From Vanrija pseudolonga (lineage: Eukaryota > Basidiomycota > Tremellomycetes > Trichosporonales > Trichosporonaceae), in the NCBI RefSeq assembly GCF_020906515.1, contig NC_085849.1:620001-684000 (forward strand): DNA of 64,000 nt, read 5' to 3'. The position numbers and the translations under genes were made by a program. Below are positions 13,101 to 24,957 of the stretch, piece by piece (the first letter of the stretch is position 1; every line of letters starts with the position of its first letter). Under the pieces are notes generated by a model. That model did not search any database, was not told where the DNA came from, and saw only the letters and a list, made by a program, of their open reading frames with translations.

Positions 13101-13276
13101 TGGTTCTGCGCCACCGCAGCATCCCCTTTGTTGCGACCGCCCAACTCTCCGCCCAAACTCTGCGTCTCTTCTTGTTTGCTCGACGTCGCCATCCAATCTC
13201 CCTCCTCGCACTCGTGCGCCGCAGGCCGGCTCAAGACGACGTGTTGAAAATCGAACGCCCAGCAGCCTAGACAACC
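10112..13276. other. 3.2-kb intergenic stretch with a RasGEF leader and no firm gene
   Basis: I find no reading frame with protein-like codon use that splices convincingly. A weak candidate is the plus-strand frame from ATG 10630 to 10950: a Pro/Ser-rich start and a Cys/Ala-rich hydrophobic stretch (SCCCWCCTAAWAAGL). A TATA-like element lies at about 10379 and a possible leader intron spans 10496 to 10615 (GTGAGT to CCCCAG). From 11385 to 11580 the DNA is rich in CCCACC repeats with small hairpins. From about 12200 on, C/A-rich sequence looks like the long leader of the RasGEF, with a clean intron at 12806-12916 (GTGAGT to TTTACAG). Confidence 0.4.
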
Positions 13277-16200
13277 ATGGGCTTCGAAGCAGCTCCAGCT
13301 GCTGCTCCGATCCAAAAGGATGGCGGAGATGACGACGCCATGCTCCTCCAGTCGGTGAGGATGAAGATGTCGTCGCGTGATCTGGAAGCCATGCGTCGCG
13401 CAAGGTGGACAATGATCGAGGGGTCGGATGGCGCTCCGTCCCAGCTCTACTCGCAGACCCCCGCCGTCAAGCCGGGTCCCCGGAGATCAAGCTTGAACAA
13501 TGAGTTAGAAATGGCAACAGAGCCTCCCCGTACAAGGTCGACAGGCGTTACCCCAAAGGTGCGAAGCGGTCGACCCCAGACGGCACCTTCTAGCAACGCG
13601 AACGGAGAGGTGCGTGCAGAGCTAACTGCTCGTACTGCTCGTCGGATCTTGGACTGACGTCGACGCGCCCAGCTTTCCTCGCCTCCATTCAAGCCAGACT
13701 ACGTCATTGCAGTCGTCGGACACGATGGAGTAGGCAAGTCGACAGTCATCAGGCGGGCAATCAAGTCGTACAATGTCTCCACTCCCGTTACAACGGCCAC
13801 CCATGATGGACATACCAGTGCGTGCCACTGTGCGCCATGGTCCATGAAACCCTGACTAACGAGCACCAAAGTCACGTCGTCGTACGCCCAGATCAAGGCC
13901 GGAGGAAAGTTGACCCACGACTGTGCAGTCGAGTTTGTGGAGGTCAACCTTCGCGCCCTCGACTTGTCTGGCGTTGCCAAGGTTTGGCCCGCACAGATGC
14001 AGTCGGTGTCTGGTGCGATACTGTGCTATGATGCCGACCGGCGTGATACTCTGCGTGGATTGTCCGAAGCGCTGCGTGAGTGTACCTTGCTGCTTGGACC
14101 ACCTCCTCGGGGGCTGTCGCTCACACGCACAAAACAAACAGACCAGCTGTGTCCGGCCCTCCCCATCGTGCTGTTTGCGTGCAAGTCCGACCCGGGTAAA
14201 AAGACAGAGGTCGACGCCCAGGTCGGCGACTCTATCGGTCACCCATACAACGTCGGTCTAATCGAAGTCACAACAGCAACAACTCAAGGAAAGCACAAGA
14301 TGCGAACTGGCCTCCGCTGGCTGCTCTACCGTTTGGAGGAACGCCAACGTGAGTGGCGGTCTTTTGATTGCCGCCCCTGTAGCAACAGCCACTGACAAAT
14401 TTAACAGGCCGAGAGGCGCGCCGCGCGGCTGGTCGTGCTACGCCCGATGGCACAAAGTCGCCGTCATCGCCCGGACCTCCTTCTGGGCTCACAACGTCTG
14501 GCCTGACTAGCGACGAGAGGGCAATCTTACGAGCCAAGAGCCGCCGCCCTACCCACGAGCGTGGGACTGGGAGTATCGACGACTTCTCGGACACGCACTC
14601 CAGCTCGTCCAGTCTCGGCTGGATGATCAAGAATGGTCTCGGCAGCTCGGCAACGTCGACAGAGGAGTCGCACGAGAGCACCCCCACGCTGGAAGGAGAG
14701 AAGAGCGCGGGGCCAGAGCAGCCAACTCCCTCCCAGACCCAGTCTCAGCCATCGACCACTGGCGAGCCAGAACTCTACACCTCGCTCGAGGAGCTGATGA
14801 ACCGGCTATTCACCGCCATTGTCTCGACAGAGAGTGAGTGGCGCGTAGCTGGAAGCAGCGCTGACACACCCCAGACGATGCCTTTGTCCAGGCATTCTTC
14901 ATGACGTACAGACGCTTCTGCCACCCTCGAGACCTGATGAAGGAGTTCCACGACCGCTTCGTCGAGGTCGAGCAGTACGCAGTGTCGCGCGACATTCGGC
15001 TATGGGCGCTCATGAAGTGAGTTTGTTGACTCGAAAACATGGTTCGATGCTCACGCCTCCAGGCTCGCGGGTGCCTTGGTAACTTGGACCACTAGGTACC
15101 CCGGCGACCTTGCCGACCCGGAGGTTCAAGCGCGTTTCCGCAAGACCCTCAGCCTCTTGCTGCAGCACACCTTCCTAGCGCACATCACATCCGAGTTGGT
15201 CAACGTGGAGCAGAGGTTTGACAGCACTGTCGACCTCGACGACTCGTGGTCGTACAACCCCCCGGCTGAACCTCTCCAAGACACCAAGGAGGCACCGCTC
15301 CTCGAGTCGGCCAACTCTGCCGTTGAGATTGTGCTAGACAAGGATGACGAGGTCGACTCGACCACACCAGTCAGCAAGAAGGCACCATCGTCTCGCACCA
15401 TGTCCACGACGAGCTTGAGCATGGAGGCCGACCCCTATGCGCCGCGCAAGGGGCCTGCTTCGGAGCGCGCGACCACCGACTCGAGCTCGGACATTTCGCG
15501 ATCAATCGCGTCCATCAACTCTGGCGACGAGTCTGGGCACCAGCGTTGGAATGCCGCCGTTCAGACGATCCTGTCGATGGACCCGCACGTCTTCGCCCTC
15601 GAGTTGACGAGGATGCAGTGGGAGTTGTTCTCTGCCATTCGACCACGTGACATCTTCCGCCACGACTTTGGAAAGGAGCGCGGCGACCCCGTGGGTGTGT
15701 CCATCACGTTCTTCAACCACGTCTCGCGATGGGTGTCGACTCTGATCATGGCCCCGTCCAAGCCCAAGTACCGCGCCAAGCTGTACGAGGCCTTTGTGCG
15801 CATCTCGCACCAGCTCCGCCGCCTGAACAATTACGACACGCTGTGCGCTGTAATCGCCGGTTTGAGGGAGACGTCGGTTCACCGTCTCAGCCACACGCAC
15901 CAGCATGTTCGCCTCGACGCGACTCTGCAGCGCGAGTTCCAGAGCCACCTCAAGCTCATGGACCCCCGTGGTGGCTATGTCCACTACCGCCGTGCGCTGC
16001 AGGCCGACAGCACGTGCGGGCACGCGGCGATCCCCCTCTTGACGACTGTGCTCAGCCTGGTCAGCCGGCTGCAAGCTGGCCGACCAGAGGACGTTCGGGC
16101 CGACGGCATGATCCAGTGGGACAAGTTTGCGCGCTTTGGCCAGATTCTTTCTGTTATCAACGAGTTTCAAGCTCGTGGCGCCATGGTTCCAGGCCATGTA

Positions 16201-16398
16201 ACGCCTGCATTCCGGCGGCTAATGGAAGAGACGCCCATTATTGGAAACGAGGACGTGAGTTTGATTTTGGTGGGCGTGGTTGTGGGAATCATTCGCTGAC
16301 GGCAACTTCAGGCACTGTACGAGCGGAGCAAGTTGATTGAGCCAGGAGGATCCCACGGGGGCGGCATGCTGCGCAAGCTGGCCAGCCTGGCGTTGTAG
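13277..16398 (+). CDS. RasGEF (CDC25 type) with an N-terminal degenerate Ras-like GTPase domain
   Basis: 911 residues in eight exons: 13277-13609, 13673-13817, 13872-14075, 14142-14348, 14408-14833, 14875-15016, 15063-16254, 16312-16398. Residues about 115-300 form a Ras-like fold: P-loop GHDGVGKST, CYDADRRDT after strand 4, and FACKSD where a GTPase has NKxD. The switch II DxxG is missing (VEVNLRALD). A Ser/Pro-rich linker follows, then the REM/RasGEF_N module (TSLEELMNRLFTAI, AFFMTYRRFCHPRDL, about 420-560) and the catalytic CDC25 domain (about 660-900; ALELTRMQWELFSAIRPRD, FFNHVSRWV, LRRLNNYDTLCAVIAGL, with PLLTTVLS nearer the end). It should load GTP on Ras at membranes. There is no SH3 domain, unlike yeast Cdc25. 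Confidence 0.92.
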
Positions 16399-17166
16399 AG
16401 CGGGTGGGGGGGTCTTGGCCTTGCGTGAATTGCGCGATAGAAGAAGGAAAGGACAGACGACAGAAGTTGATTTTTGGGCTTTTCTAGCATCCACATGTAC
16501 TACAACACTGCAATTGATTCTCACCCTGCATTGTAATGTATACCACCGTGATTTGTGCGACAAGTGTAGAGGGTTGTGGAACGCGTTAGTATTGCGGCTC
16601 TCGTCGGGGTTGCCACACTAGTAGTAGTGTCAGTGTGCCACGTGAGAGAGAGTGAATTTTGCGGCGGGCGCGGCGCGCGGCGCCGAGCGGCGACCTAAAG
16701 GAATGAATTCGGGATTGTGACTGGCATTTCAGGCACATCGTAATAACACTGAGAGTTTTGTGCGGCGTCCCAGCCAAGCGACTTGGCCTGGACAGTGCAG
16801 TGTAGCCCATTCCACGGCCGTGCACCACGCTGCCGCCCTCTCTCCCTCTGCCCTCCCTCCCTGTGTGTTTGTCGTGGGCTCAGAGTGCCCACCTGATGCC
16901 CTCGCTCTGCCCCTGCTCACCGCCTAGGTCCGGCGCTAGTCTACGTCACGAAGCGAAAATGCCTCAACTCACGACCGAGGCGCAACAAACTCTCACCCCT
17001 CCTCTCCTCCTCCCTCTCCTTCCCCCACCACCACATCCCGAGAGATACAAGAACGTCGTCGATCGTCGATCTTTCTCTCGCCACACAAACACACACTCAC
17101 TCAAAGACTCAAAAGTCTTAGACGTACACCAAGAACCACTCTAGACACACATAACAAGAAGCAACA
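16399..17166. other. Intergenic: RasGEF 3' region and metallothionein promoter
   Basis: No gene seen. TACGTCACG occurs at about 16942. The leader just before the metallothionein start carries a six-base inverted repeat with a four-base loop (AAGACT/AGTCTT, 17104-17119). I found no convincing metal-response element by eye. Confidence 0.4.
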
Positions 17167-18718
17167 ATGGCATCCTCGAGCTCGTGCGGGTGAGTAGTAG
17201 CGAGATTCGAGGAAGGAAGGAGGAGCTGGCTGACGACACGGCAGCTGCAAGTCGACCCCCAAGACGGCCTGTGTTTGCCCCAAGGGCCAGTGCGCGTGAG
17301 TGTCGTGTCGCCAAGCTGGCCGTGCACGCCCACGTTAGCTGACCCCTCTCTCTAGCTGCGGCAAGGCCACCACCACCTCTTCGTGCCAGTGCAAGTCTGG
17401 CGGCGCGTGCTCGTGCGCGTCCGGCTCGTGCAAGTGCGGCTCGTCGAGCACCGCCTGCTCGTGCTCCACCAGCGGCGAGTGCAAGTGCCAGTCGAGCAGC
17501 TGCACGTGCGCCAACTGCCCTCACAAGCAGGCGTGCGCGTGCAACCCGTCGACCGGCGCGTGTGACTGCCGCACCGCTGGCAAGTGCACCTGCGCGCCCG
17601 GCAGCTGCCAGTGCGCCAACTGCCCCGCGAAGCAGGCGTGCGCTTGCAACCCCGCGACCGGCAAGTGTGACTGCAAGACGGCGGGCACTTGCTCGTGTGC
17701 GCCCGGCTCGTGCCAGTGCGCCAACTGCCCTGCGAAGGCTCCCGGCTGCTCGTGCAAGTCTGGAGGCAGCTGCCAGTGTGCCGGCGCTTGCAAGTGTGGC
17801 GAGGCCTCCTCGTCGTCGTGCTGCGCCGGTGGCGCCTCGTCGTCGTCCACCGCGTGCGCCTGCAACCCCTCGACTGGCAAGTGCGACTGCCGCACGGCCG
17901 GCAAGTGCACCTGCGCCCCCGGCAGCTGCCAGTGCGCCAACTGCCCCGCCAAGTGCGCGTGCAACCCCGCCACTGGCAAGTGTGATTGCCGTACCGCCGG
18001 CACCTGCACCTGCGCGCCTGGCTCGTGCCAGTGCGCCAACTGCCCCGCCAAGAAGTCCAGCTGCCAGTGCAAGAGCGGCGGTAGCTGCTCGTGTGCTTCA
18101 GGCTCGTGCAAGTGTGGCCAGTCGTCGTCGTGCTCTTGCTCGACCGGCGGCAGCTGCGCCTGTGAGCCCAGCTCGTGCAAGTGCGCCAACTGCCCCCACA
18201 AGGCCGCTTCGGGCTGCAAGTGAGTCGAGCTACCTACCACGCCGGTACCTCGCTAACGCGCACAGCTGCAGCTCCACGTCGGTCTGCTCGTGCGACAAGG
18301 GCTCGTGCAAGTGCAGCCCCTGCAACGCCGAGTTCACCACCTGCGGGTGAGTATAACGCCAGCGCTGAGCCTCGTTCTCCACTCACACACACGCAGCTGT
18401 GGCGGCAACGGCGGCGCCTGCACCTGCGCCCAGGGCAAGTGTGTCTGCGACTCGTGCCCCAAGTCTGTCCGCCGCACCGACTGCGCGTGCAAGGCTACGT
18501 GCACCTGTGCGCCCGGCACCGACTGCGGACCCGGCAAGTGCGGCTGCGCGACGTGCCCCAAGCCTCCTCAGGCTTCGGCTTCGGGCTCGGCTTCGGGCTC
18601 GGGATGCAAGTGAGTGTTGGCGTGTGGTCTTGGGGCAGGCATCATCAGCCAGAGCAAGGCTGATAGGCATAGCTGCGGCGCGAGCTGCCAGTGTTCCCCG
18701 TGCAAGTGCGGCCAGTAA
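17167..18718 (+). CDS. Giant modular copper-type metallothionein
   Basis: 425 residues in six exons: 17167-17189, 17245-17295, 17356-18219, 18266-18346, 18397-18609, 18673-18718. By hand count roughly 104 residues are Cys, nearly all as CxC or CxxC, and the rest is Ser, Gly, Ala, Lys and Thr; aromatic residues are almost absent. This is the composition of a Cu(I)-binding metallothionein, resembling the long Cryptococcus CMT1/CMT2 proteins but more than twice the length of either as I recall them. Four near-identical 35-residue modules follow the pattern CACNPxTGxCDC-xTAGxCxCAPGSCQC-ANCPAK. It probably buffers cytosolic copper; induction by copper through a Cuf1-type regulator is an inference. 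Several internal exon joins fall inside a CxC-type pair, so each exon adds a whole cluster. Confidence 0.93.
17531..18052 (+). repeat. Tandem 105-base metallothionein coding modules
   Basis: Module starts at about 17531 and 17636 are exactly 105 bases apart. After an insert of other Cys clusters and a Ser-rich spacer, two more begin at about 17852 and 17951. DNA identity between modules is high enough to see by eye, including long shared runs through the CAPGSCQCANCPAK segment. Such repeats can expand or contract by unequal exchange. Confidence 0.85.
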
Positions 18719-19819
18719 CTGGTTGACGTGATGACGGCGTTGGAGGAGAGAGGAGGACGAGCCGGAATGAGGATGCCCCAGGAGCCGGAGCCGGAGCCGC
18801 CGAGTCGAGTTTCGTTTGAGCCTTGATTGACCTGGAGCAGAGGTCGGTTGTGAAGAGTCAAGATTGTGCAGCATTACCGTCCCTTGTAGCAAAGATATTC
18901 ATGAAGTGGTTTGATATATACGGGTAGGGCGGGCATTGAGTGACTGGAGGGGACGACCGCGCGGGTCGTGTGGGTGGGCGTGACGTGGGCGGGGAAGGAA
19001 GCATGTGTGTGGAGTTCTCAGAACCATGATCTCATTGCGTCCCGAAGCGCAAGGCCAGGCGAGACGAGCTAGTCACAGCTTCGCAGAGGCGCAGAGGCTA
19101 GTGCCGGCTGGCCGGAAATGCCAGCCAGCACGACCAGCAGTTGCCACGAGACCCACAAGCCGTCATGATCCACCACACCCCCCGCACAAGCTCAGCCGGG
19201 CCTCTGGATCCGCATCCCCTCCCGCCAGAGTAGCGGGTGGGTACAGGCGCACCAGTCGAGCTGGGCACGTTATCCTCGGTTTGGTTTAATCATTGCTTGT
19301 GGGTGGGGGAGAAGGACATTGCAAGTTGGAGGACGGGGGACGGAGGGAGGAGGGAGGAGGGACGCGGGGAAGGGGGGCGTCGACAATAAGCACAAGGCTG
19401 CGCCTAAGGGGATGGTCAGCTTGGACAAGCGTCAAGCCGCCGAGGCCGTCCTGCATATGTCAGCCGCGTCAGTTACCCAGCGTCGTCGCGTCCTTGCTGG
19501 CGCGCCAGGCGTGACAAGTCGGTCGGTCGAATCGAGCTCGGTGTTGCGCGCGCGCGCACAGCACGCCAGTCAGCTATGTAGCTCGTGTGAGTGCTCTGGT
19601 TCTGGTGGATCAGCATCGGCGCAGCGGCGGCACGGCCGTTCCGTTCGTTGCTGGCGGAAGACGAAAGATGAGCAAAGGCAAAAGTCGGCCAGCCAGCTCT
19701 CGAGGAAATGCACACAGGTCACCCGCCAGCCAGCGCACGGACCCACGGCGATCTCCGCGCACACACCACTGTTGACATCACGGTTGGCGCGGCTGTGTCA
19801 CCACAACCACCCTTCCACC
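18719..19819. other. Intergenic, no gene seen
   Basis: 1.1 kb between metallothionein and SUB1. It holds a G-rich purine stretch near 19330-19380 and the SUB1 promoter. Open frames here lack protein-like composition. Confidence 0.4.
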
Positions 19820-20682
19820 ATGTCGCCGAGCGTGTACGTCGAGCTACCCAGAAGAACTGCCAAGCGGCGCGCCGAGGTCGTGCCGGACGCGGCCGAGGCG
19901 GGCCCGTCGCGCCCATGGCCCAAGGTGGGCCCGTCGGCCGTGGTCATACTGACGGCCAGCAGACGCGTCGGACCGCCAGCCACGCAGAGAGCAGTAGCGA
20001 TACCGACGAATACGATATCAAGAGCGAGCAGCCCTCGCGGGGCGACGAGAACGCCGAGGCGGTCGAGAGTGACGAGAGTGAGGACAAGCCGCGCCTCGAC
20101 GACGCGAACGCCCAGCCGCGCACCAGGCGGCGCAGGCGGCGCGACGACGGCGAGCCGCGTGTCCGGCGCCAGCGCCAGCCTCGGGCCAGACGGCAGCGGC
20201 GGCGCAGGCACGACGACGACGATAACGACAGTTATGGGGAAGAGGACGACGAACAGCCCCCTGCGCGGCGGCGTCGGGCGAGGCGACGGCGCGCGTTCGA
20301 CGCGCACGCCGACGACGATGACTACGATGACGGCGGAGGCGGCGGCGTCGCTGGGCCAGTGGGCATCCGTACCAATCCCAACGGGGACCAGTACATCCAG
20401 GTAACTAGCAAGGCGTTGTGGTCGGCACTGACGCCAGCTCGCACCCTACCGCCACGTCACGCTGCGCGTGTGGCAGGGCGAGACGTATGTCGATATCCGT
20501 AATGTGCGTGGTGTGTGGGCCGGGGCGACACTGACGCTCGCCAGTTCTACAGGGACCGAAGCGGCGAGCTCGCGCCGACGACCAAGGGGATCAGTCTCAC
20601 GCCCGAGCAGTGGGCTCTGCTGCGGGACAATGTGGGCCTCGTGGACGAGATGCTGGGCGCGGCGGTGGGTATCCATCTGTAG
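19820..20682 (+). CDS. SUB1: SUB1/PC4-type transcriptional coactivator
   Basis: 249 residues in four exons: 19820-19924, 19960-20400, 20438-20503, 20545-20682. The C-terminal 70 residues are the PC4 single-stranded-DNA-binding domain: YRHVTLRVWQGETYVDIRNF, then YRDRSGELAPTTKGISLTPE, then QWALLRDNV. PC4/Sub1 binds melted promoter DNA, promotes RNA polymerase II transcription and protects against oxidative damage in the nucleus. The long N-terminal half is low-complexity, with acidic blocks (DESEDKPRLDD, DDDDND) alternating with Arg runs, far longer than the Ser-rich tail of human PC4. The 35-base first intron (GTGGGC donor, CTGAC branch) is needed to join the start to the right frame. Confidence 0.9.
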
Positions 20683-20731
20683 ACTCGGACAGCACTGCAC
20701 AACTTGATGTATCATCCTACAACCACTACTA

Positions 20732-22169
20732 CTAGAGCTTGGCATCAGTCGCGTCCTTGCGGATGCGCACGACGGCCTTGCCCCACGTCTTGCGCTTCTC
20801 AATGTCCACCAGGCCGCGGGGCACGCTCTGCAGGCCCTCGTAGAGCGGGTCGAAGACCTGGGGCACGAGGTCGCCGTTGCGGATGTGCTTGAGCACAATC
20901 TGGATGACCTCGGCGTAGCGCGCTGGGTCCTTCTTGGCTGTCGCGCCCCAGTGCAGGCCGACGACGGCGACGTTTTTGAGGAGGAGGAGGTTGGCGGGGA
21001 CCTGGGGGAGGGGGTCAGCGTGCGTCCTGTCGTGGTCGTGCACAGCGGCCTCTGTGCTCGCGGCTAACGCCGCTCGCACGCGCTCGACGTACCTTCTCAA
21101 TCGCGCCCGCGGCAAAGCCCACAACAATCAACCGCGCGTTCCAGTTGACGCACTTGAGCGAGGGCACGAGCATGCCCACGGGGTCATACACGACGTCGAC
21201 ACCCGCCCCACCAGTGATCTTGAGCACCTCCTTCTGCCACCCCTCCTTGCCATAGTCGACGGTCGCGTCGGCGCCGCCGCGCTCGACGGCAATCTTGAGC
21301 TTTTCGGCACTGCCAGCAGCAGCGATGACCTTGCACCCGAGCATCTTGGCGATCTGGACGGCGGCGAGGCCGACACCGCCGGCGGCCGCGAGCACGAGCA
21401 CCCACTCGCCCGGCTGGGCGTGCGCGCGGCCCACGAGGCCTTCGTAGGATGTGGGGTAGGTCCTGGGCGGGGTGTGAGCGGTCTGACATGTCTTTTGGCG
21501 TCGACGGCGGCGGCGGCGGCGGCGTAGCTTCCACAAGCTGCTGCACCGCCGATACCCCGCTCGCCGCGCCCGCTCGCCGCTACGCGGCTCGCTTGCGCCT
21601 TGCGCAACTCACAAGTAAACCCCCGTAGCCTGCTCGAGGCTAATGTTGTCCGGCACAGGCAGCAGCTGGATCGGGTCCACGGCAACCTGCTCGGCGTACG
21701 CGCCCTGCGTGTACCCGAGCACGCGGTCGCCCGGCTTGAAGGGCGAGCCGGGCGGGATGGGCGAGTTGGCGCTGATCCGGCCTGCGATCTCGGCGCCGAG
21801 GACGAAGGGGAACGGGGGCTGGACTGGGCGCGCGAGCGTCAGCGAGCGCTTTCTCTTCCCCAGCACGCGACTCACGCTGGTACTTGCCCTGCGCCTGGAG
21901 GATGCTGTGGAGAGGTAGCGGTTAGCAGAGCACGAGGAAGGACAAGCACGCGGCCCAGCCTGCCTCTGGCAGTCTGCGCCGCCGACCTACTCGAAAAAGT
22001 TGAGCCCCGCAGCGTAGATGTCGACCAGCACCTGGCCGTCCTTGGGCACCGGCGCGGCGATGTTGGAGCTGTGGTCGTCGTCAGCCACGCCCCACCCCCC
22101 ACTCCCACTCCCCACTCACATCTCGAGCTTGCTCGGGTGCTGGTACTTTGAAATCTGGATGGCCTTCAT
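20732..22169 (-). CDS. NADPH:quinone oxidoreductase-like MDR protein (zeta-crystallin type)
   Basis: 335 residues in six exons: 22169-22120, 22068-21991, 21904-21876, 21823-21613, 21462-21093, 21001-20732. It is a zinc-free medium-chain reductase: the N-terminal GroES-like part has AAGLNFFD, PFPFVLGAEIAG and GDRVLGYTQGAYAE with no Cys/His zinc ligands. The nucleotide-binding motif is LAAAGGVGLAAVQIAKMLG, with a start of the next strand at VIAAAGS. Such enzymes reduce quinones or enals with NADPH in the cytosol. Substrate is not predictable. A TATA-like CTATATAC on the minus strand lies about 50 bases before the start. Its 3' end converges with SUB1 only 49 bases away, so terminators must overlap. 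Confidence 0.92.
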
Positions 22170-22543
22170 GTTGTTGTCGGGGATGAATGGGTAGTCACAG
22201 CAAACAGTTGTCGAGAGTCGCGAGTATATAGTTGTGGGGCTCGCTGGCTGCCTGCTTACGGGCCGAACATGGCCCCGGCTAACACCTCACCGACGGGCAA
22301 GTCCGTGGGATTACACTCCAAGGCCTGCCTGGCCCCTCACTTCACTCAGCGGCGCCCGCGTCACAAGTCTTATGTCACACTATAGCATATCCGGCCATCA
22401 CCATCTTCATTAGACGATTAGCTTAGCTCATGCAACCGACTGTCCCCGTTTACACAACTGCCAACTGCATACTGATAACACAAATGACTATCTGCGGCTA
22501 CCAAACGTATCATTGTTCAATCGCGCTCGACATCGCGCCATCG
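22170..22543. other. Intergenic: quinone reductase promoter
   Basis: 374 bases between two minus-strand genes. Apart from the TATA-like element near 22223 nothing is evident. Confidence 0.4.
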
Positions 22544-24549
22544 CTACGACCGCACCGTAGTCGCCGTAGGCAGCACCAATGCAGGCGGGAACGCTGCTCC
22601 GGGCTTCTTTTGCCGGCGGCTCAGAAGCGTGGCGTTGTTGATGTCGAGCTCAAACACATTCTTCGCGCCTCGTCCCCGGTCGCGCGTTCCCGCACGGCCA
22701 TCGTACAACACTGATTCGGCCTCGCGCCGGTTGGCGCCACCACGGCCCACATAGTGGGTGACAACGGGGTCCTTGACGCCCGCCGCAGCGTTTGCGGCCG
22801 CCCTGGCGCGGTGCTCGTCGATCTGGCGCGCAACAGCCTCGCCGTGCCGTCTCTTGGCCTCTTCGAGCTGCACCTGGGCGTCTTCCTCCTCGTCGTCCTC
22901 GTTGAGCGCATTGAGGAATCCGCCGCCCGAAGCATTGTGGGCTCGTCGCCTCGCTCCCTCCTCCTCCATGCGATGGACGGCGTACGTGATGTCAAACGCC
23001 TCCTTGAGCTGGCCAACACCAGGCGACCTGCCCTCGCGGTTGCCCGCGCGTATAGACGCAATGAGTGGCGAGTCGACGGGCGCCTGTCCGGCAATGGGAG
23101 GGGGGCGGGTGGTCGCGGCAGGAGCTGGGGGGCCCTGCTTGATCCAAGGGTGGGCGAGGAACTCGTCAATCGTGTAGCGCTGAGCCGGGTCGACGCAGAG
23201 AAGATGCGTGATGAGGTCCTTTGCCGACGCCGAAATGTCGTCCCACCACGGGCTAAGGAACGTGTAGTAGCCACGGGCGACCTTTTCTGTGAGGACGTTG
23301 ATGCTCTCGTCGTAGAATGCTGCGCACTGTCAGCGGGTGAAACATTACGCCAAACTCACGAGGGAAGCCACACAGCAGGGTGTACAGGACACAGCCAAGA
23401 GCCCACATGTCCACAGACTTGCTATATCTCTCGTCCTTGACAATCTCAGGGGCAGTGTATCCCACGGTGCCGCATGGAGTCATCGTCTGCTCGTCCCAGA
23501 CAATCTTGGACAGTCCAAAGTCGGCAATCTTGACCTTGCCAATACCACCACCGCCGACGCCCGGGGTGAACTCTCCCTCATCCTCCTTCTCCTCGTCGTA
23601 CGGGCGATGGATCGGGTGCTTGGACGGGACGACGGGGATGCGCTCGAAGAGGAGGTTCTCCGGCTTGATGTCACGATGAACAACGCCGCACACCTCGTGC
23701 AGGTAGCGAATGCCCTCGGCGACCTGCAGAATGACGTGACGAGACAACTCCTCGGAGAAGTACGTGAGCTTGACAATCTGGTGGAAAAGCTCGCCACCTT
23801 CGAGCACTGCCATGTCAGCACAAACACATGCCTGCGACCACTCACGCTCGAGGATCAAGAAGTAGTGCTCTTCACTCTCAAAGAAGCCGAGCAGCTTGAC
23901 AATGCTCTCGTGGTCGATGCCGCGCATGATCTGCACCTCCTTGAGGATGTTGGCGCGCTGGGACATTAGCAGCTGGACCGTGTCCGATCGCCCGTGCATT
24001 CCCCACTCACCTCGGTCACACGGGGACGCTTCTTAAAGTTCTGGTTCAGGTGCCGGTTGCCATTCTGAGTCGAATGCAACTCGTACTTGCGCACGACCTT
24101 GATAGCGACCTTCTTGCCGTTACGGTTGTCGATCGCCTTGTACACGTTGGAGAATGCACCGTCGCCCATCTTCTCAACGAGCGTGTAGTCGTCGAGGCCC
24201 TGACGAGTCAGCACGGGATCGCACAGATCTCACGGTCAGCACGTACGTCGTACTTCGGCATCCTGTCACCCTGTGCCTTCTCCTCTGCGACAATCTTCTC
24301 GGCCTCCTCGCGGTAGTTTGGCTGTTGAGGAACGGCAGCGGTCTTCTCAGACTTGGTCACTGCGGGAGCCTGGGCTGCCGATTGCGACGTTGAAGCCTGG
24401 GCTGGTGGTGCTGCTGCCGCCGCCGCCGGGGCAGACTGAGCCTCTGGGGCAGCCTGCTCCTTTGCAGCACGGCGTTCACGCTCAGCGTGGGCCTGCTTGC
24501 CATGTCGGAGGATCTCTGCACTGGTTAGGTGTGTTCTCGCGATGGCCAT
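22544..24549 (-). CDS. Srk1/Rck2-type stress-activated Ser/Thr kinase (MAPKAP-kinase-like)
   Basis: 608 residues in five exons: 24549-24247, 24199-24011, 23957-23846, 23806-23360, 23319-22544. The kinase domain (about 104-398) is complete: GDGAFSNVYKA glycine loop, VAIKVVRKYEL with the Lys, VVHRDIKPENLLF, DFGLSK and TVGYTAPEIVKDERYSKSVD. The insert ending GEFTPGVGGGGIG before the DFG strand and HQIVKLTYFSEELSRHV are hallmarks of S. pombe Srk1 and yeast Rck1/2, which act below the Hog1/Sty1 MAP kinase in osmotic and oxidative stress. The C-terminal 210 residues have a basic/acidic helix that may hold the MAPK docking site; I did not identify it surely. The start MAIARTHL is the simplest choice, but an upstream exon may replace it. 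Confidence 0.9.
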
Positions 24550-24957
24550 TGGCGGTGTTGCTGAGTGAGATGGGGGCGTGGGATCCGCTGACAAAGACAG
24601 GAACCAGAGCCGCGACCGGTGCGCGTGTGGTGTGTTTATGGGGAGTTTGGAATGTACACGACTGAAGGAAAGCCACTGCAAGAATGGGAACCGGGCATCA
24701 AAAGGAGTGCTTGTGTGCCCAGACCTTTTGCAAGCCAGGAGCCGTGTCTTTGCGCGCCGCCGCCGCCGCGTCTACGGTCCAATCTCAATGGGATTGACAC
24801 GGTGCCCATGACGCAATGAGCGCCGTTGATGAAGGGCGGCGTTGCCGCGTCGTCTCTCCCCACCCCCCTCGTCCTTCCCTCTGGCCTCTTCGACGTCACG
24901 CACGCCACCAGGAATGAGATGGAAAGGGTTTTTGGAATACTATGGCTTGATGCTTAC

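Noticed and set aside
19319-20404. 361-codon plus-strand open frame
   Set aside because: Arg/Thr-rich frame overlapping SUB1 in a different frame; the PC4 domain defines the true frame.
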